A stretch of DNA of 64,000 nucleotides from Acanthaster planci (lineage: Eukaryota; Echinodermata; Asteroidea; Valvatida; Acanthasteridae). Each line of letters begins with the position of its first letter. Within the stretch, counting starts at the first letter, position 1. A program made the translations under genes and the position numbers. Below, piece by piece: positions 50,901 to 57,533 of the stretch. The stretch spans positions 2,028,007 to 2,092,006 of the forward strand of contig NW_019091369.1 in NCBI RefSeq assembly GCF_001949145.1, read 5' to 3'. The notes under the pieces are model-generated. The model worked only from the letters and a program-made list of their open reading frames with translations, ran no database searches and had not been told where the DNA came from.

Positions 50901-53697
50901 TCACCCAGGTGAGATGACTCAGCAACCCGAGGACGTCTTGATCTGAGGACATTATGATCTGAGGGCATCATCTCTACTGTAGGCTCGTTTCGCAGAGAAA
51001 GAAAATAGCGATTAGACTTGCCTTTCTGAAGTCGTTTGTCTAGTCTCCTCACACCCATCCGTGGTCCAGAAATAAAAAACTACCAGTGTTATTCAAACTG
51101 AAATGAGAGTATCGTGTGTGTTGCCACTGAAAAATGTTTCATACCTTGTATGTTCGTATGTTCATTGTTGCAGGCTGAGTCTGTCAAGATGTATGAGGTG
51201 TCACTGGCCTTACTGCAGGCCTACTCTGAAGTCAACCTTGGCAGGACCAACCTGGGGGTCTTAGCCGAGGAGGAACAGTACCGAGACCTGTCTCTTATGA
51301 TGGAGCTGCTCTCGAGTCTCTTCTCAAGGGACATGTTTGTCTTTCTGGATGACGGTAGGCACATAGGTAGATTCAATCCCAATCCTTGAGGTAGTGAACA
51401 CATGTAACGTAAGACTTGTCAAATAAAACAACCAGGCCAGCACTTTTTTAACCCTGTGAATACGAGTTGAAAGAACAGCTTACAACTTTTGCAGATTCTA
51501 GAAATGGCCCAGATTTCCACATGTTCAGAGAATATGGTTTAGAATTCATGCAGTGATCTTTGCTGGTCCAAGAATTTAAAGTTTGCTTTTGATTAGGCCT
51601 CTGTGTATGCTGAGGCTACAAGATAATGTGAGGACATCAACTGTAGTCTGAGGACAGTTGTCCGCAAAACCCTCTGAAATTGTCCTATGTCATTTGAGCA
51701 CTCTGCTGCTACTTGTGAAAAGTGTGTTGTTTGGTTTGCACATACAGAGGACGTGAACAATGCCATTGAGTCCTCAGACATCGTCCTCCACGGCTTAAAC
51801 ATTGTGGTACCACTCATGAATGCCAACCTTCTGAAAGTAAGTACGCTACACATATTTGGACCAGTCACAGGTCCTTGCTATCCTTGCTACCAATTATTTC
51901 ATCTGCACGCTGAAATTTTTTGTATCACAGCACACAATAACACAATACGCTATATACTATTCGTCCAGTTTCCGATCCTGTGTTCGGAATACTTCAAGCT
52001 CATCACATTCATCTGCGAGCTCTTCCCGGACAAGATCTGCCTGCTGGCCGAGTCTCTCTTCAACAACTTCATGGCCTCACTGGAGGTGGGCCTGACAGAG
52101 TACGGCGCGGACGTGACCAAGATGTGCCTGGACGGGCTGGCCACACTGGCCGGCCACTGCGTGGAGAACCAGATGACGGAGGGCGCCCTCTTCCAGGCCA
52201 TGAGGCACTTCACCGAGGTGAGTGGAGCTGCTGATCGCCAAAGAGCTGCTGATCGCCAAAGAGTTCTCCGCTTAGCAAAAAAAACAAAACAAAAATGGTT
52301 ATTGGCCTAGATGCCATGTGATGTGCATTGCGAGTTTTGCTTAACCCCTTCACGCCGGGATTCTTTTGACCGTGACTTCTGGGCTGCGGTATGCCCAGTA
52401 TGCAAAGCTCTGTCCAGCAGCAGGCCCACATTGAACCAGCAGCTGCATGGTGAATAGACTGTATGTGTGGTATGCACTCATCCTCGCACAAAGCCGCGGC
52501 TGTCGACAGTTCCCGGGATGAAGGGGTTAAGCACCTAAACTTTACTAAGCACTCTTGTCTGTGTCTTCTCAGAAACCATCTTTAAACCACTCGAGGCAGA
52601 TCTTTTCCGTAGTGTAACTATGAATCTTCCACTGTATCTGTCGGAATTACTCGCCAAGGTCGACTGTGTAGCCGGTCACCGTCAGTTGATTTCAATGGCG
52701 TTTTTCTCATATAAGCAGATTGGCTGAAGGGTGTCATTTGTCATTCACTTTACGCAAATGCATTCACGGCTGTGCATGTCTCATCACTGCTCAGGTGGTC
52801 TTCAAGATAGTTTTGATGCAGACCTTCGACATGGAGTTGATATCGTCGGCAGCTGAGGCTTTTTACTCTCTGATATGCTGTCATCAGGTAGGTGTTGGGT
52901 CTGAGCGAGAACAGCTGAGGGCGCCAGATTACGGCATGTTGACAGCATAAACAAGTCAAACGCTGCACGCTTGATTATTATGGTAACAAGACCGTGTGAA
53001 GACAGTTTGCGTAGCCTTCCAATGAGTCTTTTGCGAATTGAATTTGAAGAAAATCTGATACACCGAGTTCTTTATATTCATGTGAAAATAATAATTTGAA
53101 TTCTCCATAGTAAAACCACTGTTGCTATACCTCTTGATTCGGGGCAAGCTTTTGCTTAGTTACACAAGAGACACCTTGAACCTTGAAGGGCACAAAGGAA
53201 CTAGTCCATTCCAGAGATGTTGCTTGCTGTGCAAAAGCTTGAAAGCTCCAAATCACGAGGTATGGCAACAGTGGCTTTAGACTGGGGAATTCAAATTGTT
53301 ATAATTATGTGCAATCAGAGACTCTGTGTATCAGATTTTATTCAAATTTAATTCGCAAGAAGCTTTTTCTATGTCAGTTTATCAATGTCATATTTTAATC
53401 TACTTCAGTTTGCTTCATTTGAATCATTCCCAGATTTGTTTATTTAACAGGTGAAAAGGATGACAACATATCTTTGTTTTCATTTTTTACTCTCAACAGG
53501 CCAAGTATACAGAGCTTGTCAACGTCCTGCTGGGCAGCCAATCAGATCCGGCCATTTGCCAGCGCTTGGCTGAAGCCTTCAGCAAACTGACGCCGGCCGA
53601 CGAGCCACTCCAGATGTCCCGCAAGAACAAAGTGCAATTCCTGAGCAGGCTGGAGACGTTCCTGTTCAACGTCCGAGGCTTTCTCTGTGTCAAGTGA
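5894..53697 (+). CDS. XPO4: Exportin-4, complete gene of 22 coding exons
   Basis: Exportin-4 is a karyopherin-beta nuclear transport receptor made of HEAT-type helical repeats. It binds RanGTP and is known to export eIF5A and Smad3 and to import some Sox factors. The 22 exons listed below join in frame to 3,417 nt, or 1,138 residues; the human protein has about 1,151. Recognisable conserved stretches, judged from memory of the human protein, run from end to end: EQRQSAEH and FRKSKAPFA near residues 25-45, [47 protein letters not shown]-like and the C-terminal LCVK. The start codon is in AAGATGG context. All introns are GT-AG except intron 6, which fits an AT-AC minor-class intron. Intron 9 is about 26 kb and contains an antisense Ig-receptor gene. 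Exon 11 encodes a strongly acidic segment, the most divergent part. Confidence 0.97.
7360..7470. repeat. Inverted repeat with about 30-40-bp arms
   Basis: The core left arm 7371-7399 (GCCATCTTGCAGGGCAGTTC then TTTTGTTCC) pairs with 7430-7458 at 27 of 29 positions, and weaker matching extends outward on both sides to about 7360 and 7470. The loop is about 30 bases. It looks like a fold-back element. Both arms carry a CAAGATGGC sequence. Confidence 0.8.
9314..9697 (-). CDS. Candidate secreted peptide precursor, antisense in XPO4 intron 1
   Basis: On the minus strand an open frame of about 127 codons begins with a hydrophobic leader ([16 protein letters not shown]), as in a signal peptide. It continues with dibasic sites DSKR and NYKR that bracket the pentapeptide TADNY, then [14 protein letters not shown] and a CSADSHC motif, and ends at TAA (9314-9316). 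This layout is that of a neuropeptide or peptide-hormone precursor, but no known peptide is recognised. There is no in-frame ATG: the frame opens with TTG at 9697, and a stop lies about 7 codons upstream. An ATG at 9717-9719 is one base out of frame and also begins a leucine-rich leader ([11 protein letters not shown]). So either the first exon is elsewhere, the assembly has a one-base error, or this is a decayed copy. It could also be chance. Confidence 0.3.
   Translation of the reverse strand: MPLKLLVLLSLSLGYAFTSCQDSTGDSKRTADNYKRQVQGLFISHGSGLRSVIPELVPAVHQADLGVSEPTTDHEPHLREANRPTGCSADSHCQLDSAVSRIISMQRPKAPVFQEARRWFTDELLFY
10683..10788 (+). CDS. XPO4: XPO4 coding exon 2
   Basis: Residues 17-51 plus one base. 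It follows acceptor TTTTTCTCAAAG and encodes [16 protein letters not shown] and the conserved [15 protein letters not shown]. It leaves in phase 1 at donor GTTGGT, and the split codon gives the conserved Glu after HIL. Confidence 0.95.
10811..10994. mobile_element. Candidate miniature inverted-repeat element
   Basis: CAATGAGTCAGATTGGTATTTCAA at 10817-10840 is matched in inverted orientation by 10967-10990 at about 19 of 24 positions (shared CAATGAG and TTGGTATTTCAA). The element is about 180 bp and starts 22 bp past the exon 2 donor. No clear target duplication was seen. Confidence 0.55.
10995..12351 (+). other. XPO4: XPO4 intron 2, remainder
   Basis: T-rich intronic DNA up to the acceptor TTGTCCAACAG. 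I see no gene or clear repeat in it. Confidence 0.8.
12352..12493 (+). CDS. XPO4: XPO4 coding exon 3
   Basis: Residues 52-98 plus two bases. It encodes [20 protein letters not shown] and [13 protein letters not shown], close to the vertebrate protein, and ends at donor GTGAGTA in phase 2. Confidence 0.96.
12494..15369 (+). other. XPO4: XPO4 intron 3 (2.9 kb)
   Basis: It contains TTTC-type low complexity at about 12710-12740, a short GTTTGA hexamer run at 12901-12926, an 18-bp palindrome at 13152-13169 and an A-run at 14157-14178. No coding exon is supported. Confidence 0.8.
13152..13169. repeat. Perfect 18-bp palindrome
   Basis: GGGGGGCATATGCCCCCC reads the same on both strands, with an extra C-G pair possible outside. 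It could form a cruciform. It lies within an otherwise unremarkable intron. Confidence 0.9.
15370..15511 (+). CDS. XPO4: XPO4 coding exon 4
   Basis: Residues 99-146. It encodes [20 protein letters not shown] and ends IASGQPQL at donor GTAAAA in phase 0. The acceptor is CTGTTTTTCAG. Confidence 0.96.
15582..15971 (+). mobile_element. Miniature inverted-repeat element, family A, with expanded internal minisatellite
   Basis: The left end GCAGTGTTGTGGTCGAGACC and the inverted right end (reverse complement CCAGTGCTGCAGTAGAGACC) match at 16 of 20 positions. The first 120 bp match the element at 2343-2544 in opposite orientation. The interior from 15709 to 15957 is a tandem array of GGTCTTGTGTCT-type units. 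It lies in XPO4 intron 4, about 70 bp after exon 4. No transposase frame is present, so it is non-autonomous. Confidence 0.75.
15709..15957. repeat. Minisatellite of 11-12-bp units
   Basis: About 20 units of GGTCTTGTGTCT and the shorter GGTCTTGTGAT, nested inside the family A element. The repeating Leu-Val-Ser-Gly and Val-Leu-Cys-Leu translations are products of the repeat. Confidence 0.95.
16987..17103 (+). CDS. XPO4: XPO4 coding exon 5
   Basis: Residues 147-185. It encodes [20 protein letters not shown], then the conserved IGLSWEF and CKRLFE, ending at donor GTAGGG in phase 0. Confidence 0.96.
17512..17668 (+). CDS. XPO4: XPO4 coding exon 6, ending at an AT-AC donor
   Basis: Residues 186-237 plus one base. 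It encodes [15 protein letters not shown] and ends [12 protein letters not shown]. No GT donor here gives the phase needed by exon 7. The sequence directly after base 17668 is ATATCCTTTA, matching the U12-type AT-AC donor consensus at 9 of 10 positions. Using it, the joined protein keeps the same spacing as the vertebrate protein between the SW of SWDF and the IFE of the next exon. Confidence 0.85.
17669..18631 (+). other. XPO4: XPO4 intron 6, probable U12-type AT-AC intron
   Basis: The intron starts ATATCCTTTA and ends AC, with TTCTTTAAC at 18611-18619 fitting the U12 branch-site consensus TTCCTTRAC in 8 of 9 positions. The branch adenosine is about 12-13 bases from the 3' end, as is usual for this class. 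The flanking exons join in phase 1 without a gap relative to the vertebrate protein. Contains a Tc1/mariner-like miniature element. Confidence 0.8.
17764..18192. mobile_element. Tc1/mariner-type miniature element
   Basis: The ends are inverted repeats, CAGTCATTTATAAAAGTTTG on the left and the reverse complement CAGTCATTTGCAAAAGTTTA on the right, both followed inward by GGACCACC or GACCACC. The dinucleotide TA flanks both ends, the target site of Tc1/mariner elements. At about 429 bp with no transposase frame it is non-autonomous. It lies inside the AT-AC intron. Confidence 0.8.
18632..18744 (+). CDS. XPO4: XPO4 coding exon 7
   Basis: Residues 238-275. It encodes [19 protein letters not shown], then [17 protein letters not shown], ending at donor GTAAGC in phase 0. 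The start was set by the AT-AC intron model; a GT-AG alternative beginning after the TAG at 18635-18637 leaves no compatible donor upstream. Confidence 0.88.
18935..19092 (+). CDS. XPO4: XPO4 coding exon 8
   Basis: Residues 276-327 plus two bases. It encodes [20 protein letters not shown] and [14 protein letters not shown], from acceptor TTTTCCACCAG to donor GTAAGA in phase 2. Confidence 0.95.
19573..19644. mobile_element. Short inverted-repeat element ending in AACCCTAA/TTAGGGTT
   Basis: The left end TGAACCCTAACCCCC and right end ACTGTTAGGGTTAA are inverted relatives. They resemble the TTAA-bounded hairpin at 36014-36072. It is small and degenerate, and sits in XPO4 intron 8. Confidence 0.4.
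20210..20384 (+). CDS. XPO4: XPO4 coding exon 9
   Basis: Residues 328-386. It encodes [32 protein letters not shown] and [10 protein letters not shown], ending at a perfect donor GTAAGT in phase 0. Confidence 0.95.
27762..27784. repeat. GA dinucleotide microsatellite
   Basis: About 11 uninterrupted GA units. Confidence 0.95.
31801..31982. mobile_element. Miniature element with 16-bp inverted ends
   Basis: GACCAGGGGTGAGATT at 31801 is matched by the inverted AATCTCACCCCTGGTC ending at 31982, a perfect pairing. The interior is T-rich with repeated TTTCAGCT. A related end (CCAGTGGAGTGAGATTTGTC) occurs at about 15973, right after the family A element. Confidence 0.7.
32763..32768 (-). terminator. 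Polyadenylation signal of the antisense Ig-receptor gene
   Basis: TTTATT on plus is AATAAA on minus, about 20 bases after the stop codon of the 641-residue frame. This would give a very short 3' UTR. A more distal signal may be used instead. Confidence 0.45.
32787..34712 (-). CDS. Single-exon Ig-superfamily membrane receptor, nested antisense in XPO4 intron 9
   Basis: The frame encodes 641 residues, type I membrane protein layout. A signal peptide is formed by residues about 10-31 (Met10 or Met13 may be the true start; all are in frame). Ig-like domain 1 has C53, W67, DAGEY and C122; domain 2 has C172, W185 and C221; domain 3 has C268, W285 and C324. Several N-glycosylation sites are present (NTT, NRS, NCT, NLT, NYT, NVS). 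A membrane segment spans about 379-400, followed by a basic stop-transfer stretch (RLRRR). The roughly 240-residue tail has a polyglutamine tract (471-479), a proline run (521-529) and tyrosine motifs: Y517-QEM (YxxM, PI3-kinase type), Y607-AEL and Y623-ENV (YxN, Grb2 type). It is probably a signalling or adhesion receptor. The family is not recognised, and the ligand cannot be inferred. Lack of introns across three Ig domains is unusual and suggests retroposition. Confidence 0.85.
   Translation of the reverse strand: MISPLCTWEMEAMFIWALVVTLVCGGAHVGANPFRVEPQNTNAALGETVVLPCILRNTTLSHCNVFWYRSDQQVYISRNRRIIDRLSPDVRERYSILGNRSSGVYSLQIQDVAEADAGEYQCTCFPRSHANSYLSPPAAIYIVIRPPPEYPICRLREGTGPLMVGQRVSFVCEANGGRPSVALQWMQGRENLVADFTFNPHSISVYHKTLALEDSEEILTCVASGLALKSPRNCTVGPLSIVSPLQIQTQKIVAKHGGREDPRVVFTCNSNMNLTGLVAMYNYTWYANGARITTSTPGFILGNDGTSVQVTDLSLFSQNIHIVCAAHGMQGSLGNVSTFLDMDSIVGFPTISHAGHPKTDPPNKGIVSVAGNQHLDVRPFVYLILGAFILMTTMIAIVVCTPRTCCHPKSGSRLRRRDSKFTTMHYVQQPTGSPARAIAHQESLNLYESTADSDTESMQQGATLTAPSLTQQQQQQKQQVQATLHVVVHSGNNSSNQHQTLTRGNSGTLADDQSSVYQEMPPTPPPLPPHSSHTLRLHPPKTPSGALRTQTWGHSSCKANAFNFEQVPADLMHYDHLRGHRGCYVQTLPMRPSRPALHQKFLHTPQYAELNKFNHKGTAEGLYENVPVPIHHGRSLSLNGY
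34713..46338 (+). other. XPO4: XPO4 intron 9, second part
   Basis: About 11.6 kb of intronic DNA, including the presumed promoter side of the antisense gene just above 34712. It contains the TTAA-bounded hairpin at 36014-36072 and ACATGTAC repeats near 39150-39170. An open frame pair near 39960-40200 looked exon-like on minus but has no supported partner. No other gene is seen. Confidence 0.65.
36014..36072. mobile_element. TTAA-bounded hairpin element (59 bp)
   Basis: The 24-base arms pair at 22 of 24 positions, with ends TTAACCCTAACACTCCTCAA and the inverse TTGAGGACTGTCAGGGTTAA. TTAA at both ends followed by CCCT is the pattern of piggyBac-type insertions, but the element is almost all arm, so it could equally be a fold-back repeat. 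Confidence 0.6.
46339..46515 (+). CDS. XPO4: XPO4 coding exon 10
   Basis: Residues 387-445. It encodes [19 protein letters not shown] and [18 protein letters not shown], both very close to vertebrate exportin-4. The acceptor is TTTTCTCCCTAG and the donor GTATGA, phase 0. Confidence 0.97.
46530..46600. repeat. Degenerate TTGAT pentanucleotide repeat
   Basis: Imperfect TGATT/TTGAT units just after the exon 10 donor. The same motif recurs in two introns of the downstream gene (59215-59283 and 60100-60308). Confidence 0.6.
46843..46985 (+). CDS. XPO4: XPO4 coding exon 11 (acidic segment)
   Basis: Residues 446-492 plus two bases. The first half, [20 protein letters not shown], is acidic like the REEEEISELQEDD stretch of the vertebrate protein but longer in Asp/Glu. 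The second half encodes [15 protein letters not shown]. Donor GTAAGT, phase 2. Confidence 0.94.
47288..47439 (+). CDS. XPO4: XPO4 coding exon 12
   Basis: Residues 493-543 plus one base. It encodes [19 protein letters not shown], then [12 protein letters not shown], ending at donor GTGCAG in phase 1. Confidence 0.93.
47995..48172 (+). CDS. XPO4: XPO4 coding exon 13
   Basis: Residues 544-602 plus two bases. It encodes [20 protein letters not shown] with the conserved GETPMIP and ends [10 protein letters not shown] at donor GTAGGG, phase 2. The acceptor GGAGCAG lacks a strong pyrimidine tract directly before it, although TTTCTTTCAACCTC lies just upstream. Confidence 0.93.
48780..48936 (+). CDS. 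XPO4: XPO4 coding exon 14
   Basis: Residues 603-655. It encodes [14 protein letters not shown] and [16 protein letters not shown], ending at donor GTGAGA in phase 0. Confidence 0.95.
49418..49587 (+). CDS. XPO4: XPO4 coding exon 15
   Basis: Residues 656-711 plus two bases. It encodes [40 protein letters not shown] and LVNRKDK. Acceptor TTCTCCAG, donor GTGAGT. Confidence 0.95.
49882..50059 (+). CDS. XPO4: XPO4 coding exon 16
   Basis: Residues 712-771. It encodes [20 protein letters not shown] and [11 protein letters not shown], ending RFENE at donor GTCTGC (weaker than the others) in phase 0. Confidence 0.92.
50615..50908 (+). CDS. XPO4: XPO4 coding exon 17
   Basis: Residues 772-869, the longest exon. 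It encodes [31 protein letters not shown] and [21 protein letters not shown] is very high compared with the flanking introns. Acceptor CTGTCTTCAG, donor GTGAGA. Confidence 0.96.
51174..51354 (+). CDS. XPO4: XPO4 coding exon 18
   Basis: Residues 870-929 plus one base. It encodes [38 protein letters not shown] and ends FVFLDD. The AEEEQY block is a strong family marker. Donor GTAGGC. Confidence 0.96.
51748..51836 (+). CDS. XPO4: XPO4 coding exon 19
   Basis: Residues 930-959. It encodes [20 protein letters not shown] and [10 protein letters not shown]. Acceptor CACATACAG, donor GTAAGT, phase 0. Confidence 0.94.
51969..52217 (+). CDS. XPO4: XPO4 coding exon 20
   Basis: Residues 960-1042. It encodes [33 protein letters not shown] and [10 protein letters not shown], ending at donor GTGAGT in phase 0. 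Acceptor ATTCGTCCAG. Confidence 0.96.
52225..52261. repeat. Tandem 18-bp duplication just inside intron 20
   Basis: AGCTGCTGATCGCCAAAG occurs twice head to tail, starting 8 bases after the exon 20 donor junction. If the donor were skipped, the duplication would stay in frame. Confidence 0.9.
52341..52530. mobile_element. piggyBac-like miniature element, 190 bp
   Basis: TTAA at both ends, followed by the inverted repeats CCCCTTCACGCCGGGA and (reverse complement of the right end) CCCCTTCATCCCGGGA, 14 of 16 identical. TTAA is the target site of piggyBac elements, and their terminal repeats usually begin CCC. No transposase is present. It lies in XPO4 intron 20. Confidence 0.75.
52795..52887 (+). 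CDS. XPO4: XPO4 coding exon 21
   Basis: Residues 1043-1073. It encodes [16 protein letters not shown] and [13 protein letters not shown], ending at donor GTAGGT in phase 0. Acceptor ATCACTGCTCAG. Confidence 0.95.
53028..53362. repeat. Large inverted repeat (about 130-bp arms) in the last XPO4 intron
   Basis: The left arm 53028-53157 pairs with the right arm 53229-53362 at roughly 80 percent. Shared blocks are TTGCGAATT, AAAATCTGATACAC, AATTTGAATTC, CCACTGTTGC, ATACCTC and AAGCTTTTGC. The loop is about 70 bases. The transcript could fold into a long hairpin directly before the last exon. It is probably a fold-back transposon; no clear target duplication was seen. Confidence 0.8.
53500..53697 (+). 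CDS. XPO4: XPO4 coding exon 22 (last)
   Basis: Residues 1074-1138 and stop TGA at 53695-53697. It encodes [20 protein letters not shown] and [10 protein letters not shown], and ends RGFLCVK, matching the vertebrate C-terminus GGLLCVK. Acceptor TTACTCTCAACAG. Confidence 0.97.
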   Translation, partial: AKYTELVNVLLGSQSDPAICQRLAEAFSKLTPADEPLQMSRKNKVQFLSRLETFLFNVRGFLCVK

Positions 53698-53827
53698 GGA
53701 GGGAACCGACCACTACCAAAGCCACAGTGACAAAGATTGTTGATGTTTTTTTTTTTTTAAACGAAGCCAGTATCGCTTTATTGTTGAGATTTACAGAGCT
53801 AGCATACTGGAAAATTGGTTTGGATGA

Positions 53828-53833
53828 AATAAA
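53828..53833 (+). terminator. XPO4: Candidate proximal polyadenylation signal of XPO4
   Basis: AATAAA in GATGAAATAAAGCTGC, about 130 bases after the stop codon. GT-rich sequence downstream is weak. Confidence 0.4.
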
Positions 53834-55707
53834 GCTGCTACAGGCATCTCAACTCTTTCTGACAATCGAGGGTCAGTACCCAGCTCAGTCTGGAACCAGT
53901 CTCTCAGTCAGTGGCTACACAAAGAGAGGCAAGCCAGATCAATCGCCTTGCTTGTGGACACCAGACCAGGCTGCAATCTGAAAAATAACATTGCTCTGAC
54001 AGTTCAGTCATTGTGGAGGCGTCCACCGAGTATTGATGCAGAGCTCTGCTCTTCCTACGTCAGGCGTCATACTCGACTCCGATCCCAAGATTTTGCTGTC
54101 GCATTCCCACCCCCCCTCCCCTTGCTATTACAGATGCTCTTTGACCTTCGACCTTCTGGATTTCATACCGAGTGCAGACAGTCGGTAGAGACGTCACACA
54201 GTGTACCCTCAAAGAGGTTACGTTTGGTCACTTTTTAAAATCAGAGGGGAAATCTGAGGGGAACCAAGTCCAGCAGTGAGGGTAAGCTGTCTGCATTTTA
54301 AGCAATTTGGAAGCAACCTGTTCTCTGCGCAGATCAAATTTAAAATCAACCTCCCTAGCTTTTCCCAAACGCCGTACACATTCCAAATGTTGTACATGTA
54401 TTCCACATGTGTTGCACGCATTCCAGATGTGGAACACATTTTAAATTTTGAATTCCCTAGACAAAGACACTGTTCCTATGTTATTTGACTCCTTTGGAGA
54501 CCTTCCGTCATTAGGTAAGAGATACCAAAATCCACTTCGTCGTTAACAGCGGTTGAAATATGGGCCGGTCCTGTCCACCTTGAGCAGAAGAACCCCCGCT
54601 CATTGGTTGAAAAGAGCCATGTTGGTGGGGAGTGTTCATTTTGTTGGTAGCCACGCAAACGTAACAACCGTGCATCTCATAGTCATTGGTGAACCAGTGA
54701 AGTGCCATTTCCACCAAAGGAGCCCTCTGTTGCTAGGCAAATTGCGCCCTCTCTCGGTCCCGCTCGGGGCTCAAAAGTTTTTAGGTTGCTGGCATGAAGC
54801 ATTCCCACACACACGACGATGGCATATTTTGTTTAGACAATTCAAATTTGAGCATTCATTAGAGGCGTTTGCCCGTGGATCTCGTAATTTGGTCCATAGA
54901 CAATAGGCAGTCGAATACATTGCGTCCAAATTCCCATTGTTGACTCTTTTCCTTCGTTGCATGTTTGTAGCGATTACTGTGCCAAATTCTATCAGTGAGT
55001 TTTTGTTTTTTAAGGCATTTTGTCTCCAAATCGTCCATCACTAGCCAGTGAATTATGTACATTGAGTATGAAAAATCATGCAATAAATTAAGATATGTAT
55101 GTGTATTGTCTGACCCAAAATTGGAGCTGGGGCAGAGATTTTATTTAGTAATTTTTAATCTTTCTTGTCGTAGGCAAAATGTCTCATCGCATGACCTTTG
55201 ATTTACAAATCGGCTTTATAAAGAGGTAATTATATAAATTAGGGTCCAATTTTTTTCACCCTGTCACAACTGGATGTATTGCTTTGTTAGTTCAGGACAC
55301 ACATTCTTTAATTTCCACGAGTCATAATGCAAATTACCTGCCAAATAAACTGACTATAGTTTGAAGTCGGTTTAAATAACATTTCCAAGTCAAGTGTAAC
55401 TTGGACACCAGATATGTCACGCATCCGGACCCTTAATTTATAGAATTACACATATGTTGAATTCTTAAAGATGTATGCCCCATTGTGAAATCGAAAAAAA
55501 ATCAGTTTTTTATTAACTGAAAAACCATGTTCAGAAAGTTGAATGGACTTTATTTTTCACCATTGCCGCCCCACCCTAGGAAAAAAATGACCAGTTATAT
55601 TTATTTTTACTTTTTGGCAACTGTAATTGTTTTTTGTATAAAATTGTATAAATTATATATGCATTTTGTGTACAGAATTAAAGTAATGAATTTTACTTTG
55701 GTTTTGC

Positions 55708-55713
55708 AATAAA
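55708..55713 (+). terminator. XPO4: Candidate distal polyadenylation signal of XPO4
   Basis: AATAAA in TTTGCAATAAAAAAACTAG, about 2 kb after the stop codon and just before the intergenic gap to the next gene. Confidence 0.4.
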
Positions 55714-55720
55714 AAAACTA

Positions 55721-56325
55721 GTTATTGAAATTTGCTTATTTCCTATTGAAGACTGTGTTTATTCAGTGTTCAAATGAAGGATGATTTTGTTAAATTTTTC
55801 AGGATTTTTCACTCGTTTGGGCATTCGAGAGCTGGGCAGTGACTTTTGTACTTGGAAATTCAAACTGTTTGTGAATTACATTTTTTCTCTTTCACAAATT
55901 ATCACTGAAAAACCTTTCTCTCCATTTCTACAATTCCTGAAACTTGGTTTAGGAAAGCTGTTCAGCGGAGTAATGTGAAACTTCAGGAAATTAAGAACAT
56001 TATAAAAACATTTCAAAAACTGACAAAATTTTAATATAAGACAAATATCACAGGTGGGAAACAATAGATAGAAATCCTCTAGAATTAATTAGGGGAAGGT
56101 TTCAATGTGTGAACTTTGCATCGCACACCGTCACAGCTACGTGGTTCAGGAAGAAATGGTTATTCCTGCAAGATGATTGAAAAATCCTCGGGGAAAACAT
56201 GCGATTTTGGCGATACTGCTGAAGCAGCGAAAACTTTAAGATGCTTTGGCACGCAGCTGGGCTGCTTTTGTTTCAGGAAATTCTTTCTGGAAGAAGATTT
56301 CCACTTATGTCATCATTCTGTCTAG
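55721..56325. other. Intergenic spacer between XPO4 and the vWA gene
   Basis: AT-rich, with no coding frame or clear repeat seen. Confidence 0.5.
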
Positions 56326-56370
56326 GGTTTTACGTCATGGATAGCGCTAGCGCCGGAAATTCTTGCAAGT
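56326..56370 (+). promoter_or_regulatory. Candidate promoter of the vWA-domain gene
   Basis: A CpG-containing cluster contains TTACGTCA (56330-56337, CRE/ATF-like), the palindrome GCGCTAGCGC (56344-56353) and CCGGAA (56353-56358, ETS core). A possible 5' UTR exon follows, with donor GTGAGT at 56917 and an acceptor TTTTCTTGTTTCAG ending at 57482 that would lead into the first coding exon. This is all inferred. Confidence 0.4.
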
Positions 56371-57533
56371 GCTGCGAAATGAGTTGTTTACATGTTGCAC
56401 AACATTGCGACTGAGAACGCGGCTAGTTCTAGGTAGACGGGTTCCGCTTTTCCTAAACAATGCACGTAGGCTAGAAGACCACAGGGGAACGTACTGGGCA
56501 ATTTGGCTGAGGTCAGATGAAAAAAAAACACAAAGCATGTCACTTCGAAGCTCGAAGGAAGATGACTAACCACTCGTATGCTAACAAGAAGCGCTGCCCT
56601 GGACTGGTTTTCATGATGAAATCATCTGCAAGCCCAAACTGCCGTCAAAAATGCCTTTGCACTTGCCTGTGCAATCAGAGCTTAGCTGCATATAAACAGC
56701 GTCCGTCTGGATGTCCCGTTAGACAGCGGAAAACTCGTGGGGACTTCAGACGAAAGATACCGGGTGAAATATCCCGGGACACCTGGTGCGCTCAGCGTAC
56801 CCTACAATTGCAAACATACGTCAGACACCCGTCAACATTTGAAGTTTGCAGGGAAAAAAAAGCTGAAAAGTGTGCACACAACAAGCAGAAGTGTTCAACT
56901 GATTTGAACATTTTTGGTGAGTTTTTGTTTTGGTTTTTTTTTAATGATTTTTCATGTTAATTTTAACATGTTGGACCAACAGAGGAATTTAGTGGTAGCT
57001 AAGTAAAGTAGGTCATAACTATCGGTAAGCCTTTAGGCATGGTAAAACTTAAGTTCCATAAAGGCCTACGGACATCACTTAGTTTCCCATGCAAAGTTGC
57101 AGTGGCTTATAAGCCATCAGAAAGTGATACCATGTCATAAAAAGTTGAATTTAGCAGTGACAATGTTGAAGCGTTTACTTAAACAGATTTTTGGCTCATT
57201 GGGGTTTGTTCACAGGATGTCGAGTGGTGTCATGTCCATGTATGGATGTCTTTTTTAAGGCATTTTTAATTTGTGTTCCCATTTGTACTCGGTAAATAGT
57301 ATATCTCTTTCATTTTTTCTTCCTTTTTTTTATCAGAAAGTTAACCGTTTTCAATGCTTTCCATGAAGCTGGTTTAGATGAACCAGGCCTATTAATTAAG
57401 CCTATGACTTTAATAAACAACGAAAATTGAGATCAAGTCAGGATTGTGCTTTTTATGTTTGGCACAGGTTTTCTTGTTTCAGCCAGTCCTTATTTTTCTT
57501 GTCCAAAAAGGACGCAACGTACTTTGCTGAAGA

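Larger units (their letters stand above)
53698..55720 (+). other. XPO4: Probable XPO4 3' UTR
   Basis: Non-coding DNA after the stop. AATAAA hexamers occur at 53828-53833, 55344-55349 and 55708-55713. The last lies in a strongly AT-rich stretch and could be the main end; the first would give a short UTR. Which is used cannot be told from sequence. Confidence 0.5.

Noticed and set aside
56517-56960. A 147-codon plus frame upstream of the vWA gene, Cys/Lys-rich
   Set aside because: More likely the 5' UTR of the vWA gene; composition is not coding-like, and it runs past a good donor at 56917.
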